A stretch of 64,000 bases of DNA, from NCBI GenBank assembly GCA_009840445.1, contig VXNS01000021.1, positions 1 to 64,000 of the forward strand. The letters are read 5' to 3'. The notes beneath the pieces are model-generated. The model ran no database searches and had not been told where the DNA came from. It saw only the letters and a list, made by a program, of their open reading frames with translations. Both the position numbers and the translations under genes were made by a program. The DNA is from Synechococcus sp. SB0662_bin_14 (lineage in GTDB: Bacteria > Cyanobacteriota > Cyanobacteriia > PCC-6307 > Cyanobiaceae). Shown here piece after piece: positions 41,395 to 51,108 of the stretch. The stretch's first letter is position 1, and every line of letters begins with the position of its first letter.

Positions 41395-43212
41395 TCAGCT
41401 ATTAAGTTTGAGAACCGCCATAAACGCCTCCTGGGGCACCTCCACCTTGCCCATGGCTTTCATGCGTTTTTTCCCCTTGGCTTGTTTCTTGAGCAGTTTC
41501 TTCTTGCGGGAAATGTCACCGCCGTAGCACTTAGCCAGCACGTCCTTGCGCATGGCGGAAATGGAGGTGGCGGCAATCACCCGGGAACCAATGGCCGCCT
41601 GGATGGGAATTTTGAATTGTTGCCGTGGCACCAGCTCTTTGAGTTTGTCCACCAGGGCCCTGCCAATTCCGTAGGCCTTATCCCGATGCACAATGGTGGT
41701 GAGGGGATCGGCCCGTTCGCTGTTGATCAAAATATCCAGCCGCACCAACTGATTTTCGCGATAGCCAATGAATGCGTAGTCCATGGAGGCATATCCCTTG
41801 GTGCGGGATTTGAGTTGGTCAAAGAAGTCATTGACCACTTCAGCCAAGGGCAGTTCGTAAATCAGCATGACCCTTTCCTTGGTGATGTATTTCATGTCTG
41901 TGAATTCACCCCGCCGTTCCTGGCACAGCTCCATCAAGGCGCCGTTGTAACTGTTGGGGGCGTAGATTTCCAGGCGCACGTAGGGTTCCTCAATGGACAG
42001 GCGCTGTTGAAGATCCGGCAGGGTGGCCGGGTTATCCACAAGCTGGGTGGCGCCGTCCAGACGGATCACGCGATAAATCACCGATGGCGCCGTGACAATC
42101 AAATCCAGGCCGTATTCCCGCTCCAGCCGCTCCTGCACCACGTCCATGTGGAGCAGCCCCAGAAAGCCACACCGAAAGCCGAAGCCCATGGCGCTGCTGG
42201 TTTCCGGTTCATGGTGCAAGGCGGCATCGGACAGCTTGAGCTTTTCCAAGGCATCCCGTAGATCGGGGTATTGGTCCGCTTCCGTTGGAAACAACCCACA
42301 GAACACCATGGGTTTGGCTTCGCTATAGCCAGGCAGGGGGTGATCCGTGGGGGCTGCCGCCGTGGTGATGGTGTCCCCTACCCGGGCATCGGCCACCGCC
42401 TTGATGGAGGCCGCCAGGTAGCCCACCTCCCCGGCATGCAACTGGTCCACCTGTTGCTGATTGGGAGCCATCACCCCCACCTCGTCCAGGGCGTAGCGTT
42501 TGCCGGAGGCCATGAGCAGGATGGCGTCCTTGGCGCCAATGGCGCCAGCCATCACGCGGAAGTACACCACCACACCCCGGTAAGGGTCGTAGTAGGAGTC
42601 AAAGATGAGGGCGGCAAGGGGTTCGGCGGTGCGCTCGCTGGGTGCGGGGATGCGCTCCACAACGGCTTGCAGAATCTCACCAATGCCCAGGCCCGTCTTG
42701 GCGGAGCAGGTGATGGCCGTGCTGGCGTCCAGCCCGATGATCTCCTCGATTTCTGTTTTGACCCGCTCGGGCTCGGCGCCGGGGAGATCCACCTTATTGA
42801 GCACCGGGATGATTTCCAGGTCGTTCTCAAGGGCCAGGTAGACGTTGGAGAGAGTTTGGGCCTCCACCCCCTGGCTGGCGTCCACCACCAGCAACGCCCC
42901 TTCACAGGCCTGCAAGCTGCGGCTCACCTCGTAGGAAAAGTCCACATGGCCAGGGGTATCAATCAGGTTCAGGCAATAGGCCTGCCCATCCCCCGCCTGG
43001 TGCATCATGCGGGCCGCCTGGAGCTTGATGGTGATGCCCCGCTCCCGCTCCAGGTCCATGGTGTCCAGGAACTGGTCCTGCATGTCCCGCTGGGCCACGG
43101 TGCCCGTATCTTGCAGGAGCCGGTCCGCCAGGGTGGACTTGCCGTGGTCGATGTGGGCAATGATGCAGAAATTACGGATGTGGGAGGTGGGAACGTCCGT
43201 CATCAGAGGCAA
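41395..43212 (-). CDS. lepA: Elongation factor 4 (LepA)
   Basis: [24 protein letters not shown]...[16 protein letters not shown]...[23 protein letters not shown]. Confidence 0.97.
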   Translation of the reverse strand: MPLMTDVPTSHIRNFCIIAHIDHGKSTLADRLLQDTGTVAQRDMQDQFLDTMDLERERGITIKLQAARMMHQAGDGQAYCLNLIDTPGHVDFSYEVSRSLQACEGALLVVDASQGVEAQTLSNVYLALENDLEIIPVLNKVDLPGAEPERVKTEIEEIIGLDASTAITCSAKTGLGIGEILQAVVERIPAPSERTAEPLAALIFDSYYDPYRGVVVYFRVMAGAIGAKDAILLMASGKRYALDEVGVMAPNQQQVDQLHAGEVGYLAASIKAVADARVGDTITTAAAPTDHPLPGYSEAKPMVFCGLFPTEADQYPDLRDALEKLKLSDAALHHEPETSSAMGFGFRCGFLGLLHMDVVQERLEREYGLDLIVTAPSVIYRVIRLDGATQLVDNPATLPDLQQRLSIEEPYVRLEIYAPNSYNGALMELCQERRGEFTDMKYITKERVMLIYELPLAEVVNDFFDQLKSRTKGYASMDYAFIGYRENQLVRLDILINSERADPLTTIVHRDKAYGIGRALVDKLKELVPRQQFKIPIQAAIGSRVIAATSISAMRKDVLAKCYGGDISRKKKLLKKQAKGKKRMKAMGKVEVPQEAFMAVLKLNS

Positions 43213-43250
43213 TTCACACGATCAACTTTATTCTTTGGACCAGCCCCTGC

Positions 43251-44243
43251 CTACCCCAGCCGCTGCCCCACTTCAGCCTTGAGCACCTGGTACAGGCGTG
43301 GCCCCCGGCAGGGTGTCTTGCCGGCCAACTGGGCCTCCTGCAGGAGCAGGTGTCCCTCACCCGTGAACACCACCAATCCTTCACCGGGGGCCACAGCCAC
43401 CACCTGGCCCGGCTGGCCCGACGGCCATGACGTTTGCGCCAGTGCCATCATCGGGGCGCCAGCCATGGCTCCCAGTTCCTCAGCCCGCTCCGGCAGCAAG
43501 GGTACTGTGGCCATCACCTTGAGCCGCTGCCCTTGCCACCGGGTCACGGCACGGGGATAGAAGGCCATCACCCGGCGGTGCAGTTGCAGGGCAGGCTCAT
43601 GCCAGGGCAGCCAGAGTTCTTCCTTGCTCAGCTTGGCGGCCATGGTGACACCCGCGGTGGGCTGAGGGGTGGGCTGGACTGGACCGGCAGCCAGCAGGGC
43701 CATGGCCTCCACCATCAACTGGGCGGTGAGTTGGCTGAGGCACTGGGCCATGGTGGCGGCAGTGTCGCAGAGACCAATAGGTAGGCCGCGCTCCAGCAGC
43801 ACCGGCCCCGTATCCAGGCCCGCTTCCATGGCCATGATGGTGACACCGGTCAGCGCGTCACCAGCCAGCACGGCCCGCTGAATCGGCGCCGCGCCACGCC
43901 AGCGGGGCAGCAGTGAGCCATGGCCGTTCCAGCACCCCAGCCTGGGCTGGGCCAGCATCTCCGGCGGCAAGATCTGTCCAAACGCCACCACCACAAACAC
44001 GTCAGCCGCCAACTCCGCCAGTTGTTGCTGCAGGGCAGTGTCCTGGCGCAAGGATTGGGTGGTCCACACCGGCAACCCCAAGTCCGCGGCCCGGCGTTTG
44101 ACGGGGGAAGGCTGAAGCCGGCCGCCACGGCCCCGGCGGCGATCCGGCTGGCTCACCACCCCCACCAGCCCATGGCCCGCTGCCACCAGGGCATCAAGGC
44201 AGGGGACGGCATAGGCGGGGGTGCCCCAGAAGAGAATGCGCAC
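43251..44243 (-). CDS. fmt: Methionyl-tRNA formyltransferase
   Basis: MRILFWGTPAYAVPCLDAL...GQILPPEML...NGHGSLLPRWRGAAPIQRAVLAGD. Confidence 0.94.
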   Translation of the reverse strand: MRILFWGTPAYAVPCLDALVAAGHGLVGVVSQPDRRRGRGGRLQPSPVKRRAADLGLPVWTTQSLRQDTALQQQLAELAADVFVVVAFGQILPPEMLAQPRLGCWNGHGSLLPRWRGAAPIQRAVLAGDALTGVTIMAMEAGLDTGPVLLERGLPIGLCDTAATMAQCLSQLTAQLMVEAMALLAAGPVQPTPQPTAGVTMAAKLSKEELWLPWHEPALQLHRRVMAFYPRAVTRWQGQRLKVMATVPLLPERAEELGAMAGAPMMALAQTSWPSGQPGQVVAVAPGEGLVVFTGEGHLLLQEAQLAGKTPCRGPRLYQVLKAEVGQRLG

Positions 44244-44254
44244 GGGGCAAGCCC

Positions 44255-45622
44255 TCAGGCTTCACCGGTGATGGTAAGTCCCTCCACCCAGACGTGGGGG
44301 GAGCGACCACTGGGGGTGCATTGGGGCTCCCCTTCACAGGCGACGATGTGTTGCAGTGCGGAGCGGATGTCCCCGGCCACTGTGGCCGCCTCGATGGAGC
44401 GTCGTTCCCCGCCGGAGAGCAGCCAACCGTCAAACGGCAGGGAAAAGGACCCCTGACTGGCCTTGACGCCGGCATGGAGGGCGGAGAGGGAGTCAATGAG
44501 GACCACCCCGCTGCTGCTGTCGCGACTGAGGGATGAATCCCCCCGCTGGCCCTCCACGTCCAGCCATTGGGGACTCAGGGTGACTTTCGCCCCCAGGTTG
44601 GCGTGGCCGGTGGCCACCGAGCCGTCCGCAAAGGCCCTGGCGGTGCCTTCGCTGTGGAGGAAATGGCGAAGACGGCCACCTTCAATGAGGGGCAGCCGCC
44701 GGGTGGGGGTGCCTTCCCCGTCAAACTCCGGCGCGGCCACATGACCAGGATGGCGGGCATCATCCGCCACCGTGAGCAGGTGGCTGGCCACCTGGGCGCC
44801 CAGGCTGCTGCGCCGGGAGAGGCTGATGCCGTCCAGCACCGCCTGGGCATTCACCATGCTGCCAAAGGCCCACAGCAGATCCAGAAAGGCTTCAGGGCCA
44901 AAGCAGACCGTGTAGACACCGGTGTCGATGGGGGCGTAGTCCAGGTGGCTGATGGTGCGTTCCGTGGCTTCGGCAATGCAGCCCTCCAGATCCAGGTCAT
45001 CCACACCGGTCGCCAACCGCACCGCCCCGGCACTGCGGGGTTTGCGGCCGGCTTCTTCGGCCCGTGGATAGAGCCACAGGCTGGCGCTGGTGGTGCTCTG
45101 ACGGCGCACCGCCCCGGCACTGTTGATATACAGCCGCTCCCGCTGGGACTGGGCCAGGCCGTTGTAGGGCACGGTGGAGATGGCCTGATGGCTGCTCAAC
45201 ACTTGCCGCTCCGCATCCAGGAGTCGCTCCAGAAGCGTCTGCATGGGAAGCGTTGGCTGCGGGGGCTGATGGAGAGGCGTGAGGGGATCCCGGGCCTGGG
45301 GGGACAGGCGGGGTGGGCTCTGGGCATCACCGAAGGCGCTGGCTTGGTGGGCACCTGCCAAGGCCGCCGTCAGCCCTGGTGGGGACAGATCGTTGGTGCT
45401 GGTGACGCCCACCAGACCCTGGTCATTCCAGACCCGCACCATGGCGGTGGTGCTCTGGCGAGCCTTGCGCTGCTTGGGCTCACCACGGTCCACTTGCACG
45501 GACGTGTCGTTGCCGCAGGTGATCCCCAGATCCCAGGTGGCAATGCCCATGCGGGAGGCGTCCTCCGTCATGTGTTGCCGCAACACTGCGGGATCCGGAG
45601 CCAGAAGAGATGATGCCGTCAT
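44255..45622 (-). CDS. tldE: TldE/PmbA-family metalloprotease-like protein
   Basis: PmbA/TldD-family architecture (TVCFGPEAFLDLLWAFGSMVNAQAVLDGIS...DGEGTPTRRLPLIEGGRLRHFLHS); follows tldD. Confidence 0.85.
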   Translation of the reverse strand: MTASSLLAPDPAVLRQHMTEDASRMGIATWDLGITCGNDTSVQVDRGEPKQRKARQSTTAMVRVWNDQGLVGVTSTNDLSPPGLTAALAGAHQASAFGDAQSPPRLSPQARDPLTPLHQPPQPTLPMQTLLERLLDAERQVLSSHQAISTVPYNGLAQSQRERLYINSAGAVRRQSTTSASLWLYPRAEEAGRKPRSAGAVRLATGVDDLDLEGCIAEATERTISHLDYAPIDTGVYTVCFGPEAFLDLLWAFGSMVNAQAVLDGISLSRRSSLGAQVASHLLTVADDARHPGHVAAPEFDGEGTPTRRLPLIEGGRLRHFLHSEGTARAFADGSVATGHANLGAKVTLSPQWLDVEGQRGDSSLSRDSSSGVVLIDSLSALHAGVKASQGSFSLPFDGWLLSGGERRSIEAATVAGDIRSALQHIVACEGEPQCTPSGRSPHVWVEGLTITGEA

Positions 45623-45626
45623 GGAT

Positions 45627-47087
45627 TCAGCGGCCTCCAACGGTGATGCGGTCCACCTTGACGTGGGGTTGGCCAACGGTGACGTAGACACTGCCGCTCA
45701 CGGAACCACAGAAGCCGGCAGCAAGGGCGGTGTCGTCGGCGCACATGGAAATTCTGGGCAGGACCGTCACGGCATCGCCAATCAGGGTGGCCCCCTTCAC
45801 CGGCTTGTCCTCCCGCAGGCAGCCGTTCTCGATCCAATAGGCCTCCTCCACCGCAAAGTTGAACTGGCCGGTGGGTCCCACACTGCCGCCCCCCATCTGT
45901 TTGCAATAGAGGCCGTGGTCAATGGAGTCGATCAGGTCCCCGGGCTTGTGGGGGCCGGAGGCAATGAAGGTGTTGCGCATCCGACTGGCCGCCGCAAAAC
46001 CATGGCTCTGGCGCCGACCACTGCCCGTGCGGGGGTGCCCCGTGCGCATCTCGCCGGCGCGATCACTCAGGAAGCACTGCAAAACACCGTCCTTAATCAA
46101 GACCGTGCGCTGGGGCGCCATGCCCTCGTCGTCCATGGTCAGGGAGCCAAAGCTGTTGGGGCTGAGCCCCTCGTCAACGGCGGTGACCGCAGGATGGGCA
46201 ATGGCTTGGCCAATTTTGTCGGCAAAGGGGGTGGAGCCCCGCTCCACCTGGGTGGTCTCCAGCAAATGGCCACAGGCCTCATGGAAAATGACGCCCCCGA
46301 AACGATTGGCCAGCACCACGGGGTAGTCGCCAGCCTTTACGACATCGGCATAAAGCATCTTGCCGGCGCTCCGGCAGGCGGAAACGGCCACGTCCTCCAC
46401 AGGCCAGTTGGCCAGAAAGTCGGGATCGTCCGCACGCCCGTCACGGCGGCTGATGGTGGCGCGATGGTCCCCGTCGGCGGCCAGCAGGGTGAGGCCCGTG
46501 GTTTGATGGAGGCGCAGGTCACGGGCAAAGGTGCCGTCGCTGGCGGCCACCAGCACCTCCTGCCAGTCCCGGGCGAAGCTGGCCCGGCGGGCCTGGAGGT
46601 GGCGGCCATGGCGATCCAGAGCAGCCGTGGCCTGCCGCAAACGCTCGGCGGCATCCGGCACCGTAGGGCAGGCCTTGAGCCATTGCTCCTTGACGCTGCC
46701 GTAGTCTCGCAACGCCGCCAAGCCCTGCCACCTGCTGGCGCTGGCGCTCCGGCAGAGACCCAACATGCCGAGGGCCTGCTCCAGAGCCGTCATCAGGGCA
46801 GGGCCGCTGAGGTCGTTGGTGGCGGCAAAGCCGTCGCAGTTTCCTTTGAAGACACGGATGCCGGCGCCACAACCCAGGGCGGGACTCACGCTGGTGATGC
46901 GCTCCTGCTCCGCCAACACACTGAGTTGGTCGTTGCGTTCCACGAAAATCTCCACCAGGTCCGCACCGGCCCCCATCCCCGCCGCCAGCAACTCTTCCAG
47001 GCGAGACCGCCACCTTTCATCCAGGGGATCCAGACGGGAGGTGACAGGTGGATCAAGGCAGAGGGAAGGCATAACGCTGAGCAGCAA
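45627..47087 (-). CDS. tldD: TldD-family metalloprotease
   Basis: GGVIFHEACGHLLETTQVERGSTPFADKIGQ (HExxxH motif) and SFGSLTMDDEGMAPQ. Confidence 0.92.
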   Translation of the reverse strand: MLLSVMPSLCLDPPVTSRLDPLDERWRSRLEELLAAGMGAGADLVEIFVERNDQLSVLAEQERITSVSPALGCGAGIRVFKGNCDGFAATNDLSGPALMTALEQALGMLGLCRSASASRWQGLAALRDYGSVKEQWLKACPTVPDAAERLRQATAALDRHGRHLQARRASFARDWQEVLVAASDGTFARDLRLHQTTGLTLLAADGDHRATISRRDGRADDPDFLANWPVEDVAVSACRSAGKMLYADVVKAGDYPVVLANRFGGVIFHEACGHLLETTQVERGSTPFADKIGQAIAHPAVTAVDEGLSPNSFGSLTMDDEGMAPQRTVLIKDGVLQCFLSDRAGEMRTGHPRTGSGRRQSHGFAAASRMRNTFIASGPHKPGDLIDSIDHGLYCKQMGGGSVGPTGQFNFAVEEAYWIENGCLREDKPVKGATLIGDAVTVLPRISMCADDTALAAGFCGSVSGSVYVTVGQPHVKVDRITVGGR

Positions 47088-47222
47088 AACAACAGAGACG
47101 CCTCCCGACGAGACAGGATGACGTCTCCAAAACGCTGTGAATAGTTTAGGGAGTCTTACCGCTTGTGGTGAAGGGTCGCTTGTGGCAGTAGGCTAGCGAA
47201 TGAATGATGTTGACGTTAATCA

Positions 47223-47357
47223 AGGGCACCACGAAAAATTGGACAAAGCCCTCCAGTGGGCTGCCGTCTCACCATGAGAAAGTCAGTTGTAGAGGGGTTT
47301 TTCATAGAGCAGCAAGCTTCCCCATGCAGGGGGAACGGCAATTTTTCGTGGTGCCCT
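47223..47357. mobile_element. MITE-like element, copy 1 (135 bp) with perfect 19-bp terminal inverted repeats
   Basis: Left end agggcaccacgaaaaattg (47223-47241), right end caatttttcgtggtgccct (47339-47357); internal sequence similar to copy 2. Confidence 0.8.
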
Positions 47358-47897
47358 CAGGTTCGCATATCATTTTTGTTGCAGAACTGCCTTTGATATG
47401 ACAAAATGTTTACGTTTTCTTTTTTGTGCTTCCCGTGTCTGCTGCATCCTCAAAATGCCTGGTGTTCCACCTTCTCCGTTTCACCAAGACACTGGTCGCC
47501 ACCATCCTCACCGTTGCTATGGCCATAGCCATGTCCCTCAAGTGGCCAAGGGATAGGGCCAACAGCAGGGACCGCTAGGGATCAACAAGATAGGGAGTAA
47601 GCCCATCAAGGGAGTCCTTTCCCGGTTGGCGGCCAGTTGCCTCCTTGGGGCCGCGCCTGTGCCATAAGACCTGATGGCCGTGGGGCCAAACTGGGGAGCC
47701 TTCCCCGGATTGATCCCAAACCGACAATCTTCCCCCTATGCATCTTCCCTATTAAGGCAAGGGAAGACATGGGGCCATTGACCCTTCTCTGACGGCCTGC
47801 TAAGTTGGGCCTGGGCTGGCGTAGCCTGCACATCGCCCCCAAGCCCTTGGCTACCCCTTCCTTAATTTATTTCAATGCTTTCCTTTGCCCTTTTCTC

Positions 47898-48400
47898 ATG
47901 CCTAATTCCCTTCCTTCAGGAAAATCCACAGCCTCTAAAACAGTAATACAATTTACCGATAATTTAGGATTATTTTTATTCAGCGTCCTTGTTAGTTCTT
48001 TGCTCTCTCCAGCATTTTTATTTTATCCTATGGCAATGGCTTATGTTCATGGGAAATATCCTTCTGTTAAAGATTTTCAAGCTCTAGTATTTACAGGTAG
48101 ATATATTAAAGGCGCTTTAGTTGGTTGGTTGCTGACTTTAATTCCAATAGTTAGGTATTTCTGCTTTACCTTTTTATTCTCATTTTATTTTCACTACAGA
48201 CAAAGAATCGTTTGAGATTATCGGAGAATCAATATCTAAATCTCTTGAAGAACCCATGTTTATTGTTAAATCTATAGTGTTCCAGACAGTAAGCTTATTT
48301 GGAGTCTGTTTATGTTTTATAGGTCAATTCGCAACAGTCCCTTTAGCTTGTATCTCCTTATATGGTAAAGCTGTTAAGATAATGGAAGAATCTACTTAAA
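47898..48400 (+). pseudogene. Membrane protein gene, apparently frameshifted near 48195-48215
   Basis: Frame 1: MPNSLPSGKSTASKTVIQFTDNLGLFLFSVLVSSLLSPAFLFYP...YFCFTFLFSFYFHYRQRIV*. An overlapping frame continues DKESFEIIGESISKSLEEPMFIVKSIVFQTVSLFGVCLCFIGQFATVPLACISLYGKAVKIMEEST* to 48400. A+T-rich relative to neighbours. Confidence 0.5.
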
Positions 48401-48462
48401 GATTTAAAGAACCTCACAGCACTGAGCAGCTACCCCCAACACTGATAAGCCAACACTCTTAA

Positions 48463-48593
48463 GGGCACCTCGAAAAATTGGGCAAAGCTCTCCAGTGTAC
48501 CGTCCCATCATGAGAAGGTCAGTCCTGGATTGGGTTTCGTCTGGACTAGCCAGCTTTGCCAGGGCGAGGGGACGGTAATTTTTCGAGGTGCCC
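48463..48593. mobile_element. MITE-like element, copy 2 (131 bp) with perfect 17-bp terminal inverted repeats
   Basis: Left end gggcacctcgaaaaatt (48463-48479), right end aatttttcgaggtgccc (48577-48593); same orientation and internal similarity as copy 1. Confidence 0.8.
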
Positions 48594-48644
48594 ATGAGAT
48601 AAAAGTCAACTTTAACATGGACAGACCATCTCAACTCTTTCTTG

Positions 48645-48896
48645 TTACAGAATGTCAGGATTTCCTTCCCAAGTTCCTAGAACTTTTTGAAGAAGGACAG
48701 AATTACTAAGGAGGGTCAGACCCAACAAGAAGATGCCCACCGTATTGCCTATGGTCTGACCTATGATGTATCCGCCCATGGTGGGGCCAAAGGTAAAAAC
48801 CCCATGAAGGGAGCGCAGAACCCCAATCAGCAGGTTACCGACGGCGGCAACCAGGAACAGCAGGGCAACGCCTTTACTTAACGGGGATTGGAGCAT
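48645..48896 (-). CDS. Small multi-TM membrane protein
   Basis: 83 aa: MLQSPLSKGVALLFLVAAVGNLLIGVLRSLHG...GYIIGQTIGNTVGIFLLGLTLL; two or more TM helices. Confidence 0.55.
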   Translation of the reverse strand: MLQSPLSKGVALLFLVAAVGNLLIGVLRSLHGVFTFGPTMGGYIIGQTIGNTVGIFLLGLTLLSNSVLLQKVLGTWEGNPDIL

Positions 48897-49025
48897 GGAA
48901 AGGGGTAAAGGGCCAAGCGTGGATTGTAACAGAGACCATCAAGGCGTTCTGCCTGGCGGGTTGCTCTGAACCATGGGATTCCCTGCCAATCCTTGCTCCA
49001 CAACAAGGAGTTGTAAAAATTAATG

Positions 49026-49096
49026 TTTCTGGTTGTTACGACTTCCCAGTGGGCCTACCCTGTTCCTGGATTCTTCAGAATCCCCACAACCAGAAA
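49026..49096. repeat. Inverted repeat with nested hairpins (possible structured RNA or regulatory element)
   Basis: tttctggttgt (49026-49036) / acaaccagaaa (49086-49096), 11/11 pairing; inner ggattc-ttca-gaatcc hairpin at 49068-49083. Confidence 0.5.
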
Positions 49097-49371
49097 GGAG
49101 GAGAGCCAGCGCATGGTAAAATGGTAAAAACGAAGTGCAACGCAGTGGCAAGGTAGCAGCATCAATTATGTCAAGGAAGGTATGTCATAATTCACAAAAC
49201 TTGATTGCTTCAGAATGTTATAATCCTGGAGTCTCAAGCCGCGCTGCTGGATTTCCTCCAAGGAAACCCTGGCACCCCTCACCCCCAGGCCCACCCCTTT
49301 CAACTGTGCGGCAACGACACAGGGAGCCCGGGGAAAAAGCGGGGTGGGGTGTACATGGATGAGGAGGGAGG

Positions 49372-50457
49372 CTAGCGAATGGCGGGTTGCAGAACCTGTG
49401 AGGCAACAGGCTTGAGGAAAAACAACCGGGCCATTTCCCAGGCGTTGGCCACCCAGAAGGGGAGTTTGCGCAACGTCTTCACCACTACGGGAGTCTGATG
49501 GGCATCGGCAGCGGCGAGACGTTTGTTGTTGCCCACAATCCGCTCCAGGCGGGTGTAGAAATCCGGGTGATCCACGTCCAGAACCACTGGAAAGATCCGT
49601 GCGGAGGTTTCGTTGGTTTTGGCAATCACGTGCTTATCGTAATCCCGGGCATCCAGGCCAAGGGCTTCGTAAAACTCCTTGCGGGCCACGTCCCGCACAT
49701 ACATGGTGGCAAAGACCGTCAACAGGAAGAAACGACACCAGAGACGGGCCACGGGACCCCGCACCGTGTCCGGCTGAGACTTCATCAGGGCGTCGAAGAA
49801 GTCCCCATGGCGGTTCTCGTCCTGGCACCATCTTTCAAAGAAGTTGAAGATGGGGAAAATTTTGCTCTCCGGATGCTTTTCAAGATGGCGGAAGATCGTG
49901 ATATAGCGCCAGTAGCCAATTTTTTCCGAGAGATAGGTGGCATAAAAGATGAATTTTGGCTGGAAGAACGTATAGTCTTTGTTGGCGGTGAGGAAGCCCA
50001 GGTCAAGCTGCATCCCAAAGTCCGCCATGGACTTGTTCAGAAATCCGGCATGACGGGCCTCGTCACGGGACATATACTGGAAGCACTCCGCCAGCAGGGG
50101 GTTTTTCTGTTTGATGCGGCGGCTTAACTCCTTATAGAGAAGAAAGCCGGAAAATTCCGACGTGCAACTCTGCTCCAGAAATTCCACAAACACCCGCCGG
50201 GTCTCGGGATCCAGCTTGTCTGCGGCCCCTTCAAATTCCTGGTCGCGGACGAAATGGTGGCGGTTGTAATCCTTACGAAACTCCTCGCAGACCGCTTCGA
50301 GTTCCGCCTCATTGGGCCGCAGGTCCATGGCGGCCATGGCGTCAAAGTCCGTGGTGTAGAAGCGGGGGGTGAGGATGGTGTCCTTGACCGGCGCCTTCAC
50401 CCCTGGGCGAAGCTCGTCAAAGCCGGAGGTGGTGGGTGCTGGGGCAGTGCTAACCAT
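49372..50457 (-). CDS. acsF: Mg-protoporphyrin IX monomethyl ester (oxidative) cyclase
   Basis: [25 protein letters not shown]...[13 protein letters not shown]...[20 protein letters not shown] (di-iron EX(n)DEXXH motifs). Confidence 0.95.
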   Translation of the reverse strand: MVSTAPAPTTSGFDELRPGVKAPVKDTILTPRFYTTDFDAMAAMDLRPNEAELEAVCEEFRKDYNRHHFVRDQEFEGAADKLDPETRRVFVEFLEQSCTSEFSGFLLYKELSRRIKQKNPLLAECFQYMSRDEARHAGFLNKSMADFGMQLDLGFLTANKDYTFFQPKFIFYATYLSEKIGYWRYITIFRHLEKHPESKIFPIFNFFERWCQDENRHGDFFDALMKSQPDTVRGPVARLWCRFFLLTVFATMYVRDVARKEFYEALGLDARDYDKHVIAKTNETSARIFPVVLDVDHPDFYTRLERIVGNNKRLAAADAHQTPVVVKTLRKLPFWVANAWEMARLFFLKPVASQVLQPAIR

Positions 50458-50606
50458 GTGAAGACGGGCGGACGAAACAAGATGGCGCACCGACAATGGG
50501 CGCCGTTTGCAGCCCAGTGTACTGGCGTGGCGCCATGGAGTTCGGCTCTGTTACAGAGTCGGGCAGCGCCGATGAGCTGAAGATGAGATGAGCTGGAACC
50601 GAAGGC

Positions 50607-51086
50607 TCAGTTGGGGCCGAGCCACTTCTGCCCGTTGAGGCGCTGCACCAGGCGCGCCACCAGCAGGGCCAGGGACATGCGCTTCTCGTCGACGAGAAAA
50701 GGCTCCAGAAGGGATGCTTCCTGCCCGGACTCCGCCAGGGCAAAGGTTTTACGGCTGTTGATGTCCGGTTTCTCGAAGCAGAGCCAGAACCGGCGCGGTC
50801 CCGGCAGTTCCCCCTGAATCTGCCAGCACTGCCCCCCCACAACGGGCATGGGACCTTCCTGCCATTGGAGTGTTGGCGCAGGTCTCCCATGGGCGGCGCA
50901 GGCCTGGGCCATGGCTGGCAGCAGCAGATTGGGGACAAACTCGGCAAAGGGTTGGTCCTCCGGTTGGGGCTTTTTCCTGGCCGCCGGCTTGCTGCCCGGC
51001 TTGGCTGCTGCCTTGGCCTTGACCGGCGCCGCTCCACGAGGCGCTGGCGAGGCTGTTGCGTCTCCGGTCACAGGCCTTGTGGTCAT
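50607..51086 (-). CDS. DUF2996-like conserved cyanobacterial protein
   Basis: Lys/Ala/Pro-rich N-terminus then WQIQGELPGPRRFWLCFEKPDINSRKTFALAESG...RMSLALLVARLVQRLNGQKWLGPN. Confidence 0.7.
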   Translation of the reverse strand: MTTRPVTGDATASPAPRGAAPVKAKAAAKPGSKPAARKKPQPEDQPFAEFVPNLLLPAMAQACAAHGRPAPTLQWQEGPMPVVGGQCWQIQGELPGPRRFWLCFEKPDINSRKTFALAESGQEASLLEPFLVDEKRMSLALLVARLVQRLNGQKWLGPN

Positions 51087-51108
51087 GGTTTGTTTCTCAC
51101 CATAGCGC

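Noticed and set aside
45279-47144. 621-aa plus-strand ORF
   Set aside because: Antisense to tldD/tldE; composition typical of a GC-rich shadow frame.
47204-47401. 65-aa ORF over MITE copy 1
   Set aside because: Mostly composed of the inverted-repeat element itself; no independent coding evidence.
47223-48593. Possibility that the two inverted-repeat elements and the gene between them form a composite transposon
   Set aside because: No transposase seen and no clear target-site duplication at the outer ends; kept only as a speculation within the MITE findings.
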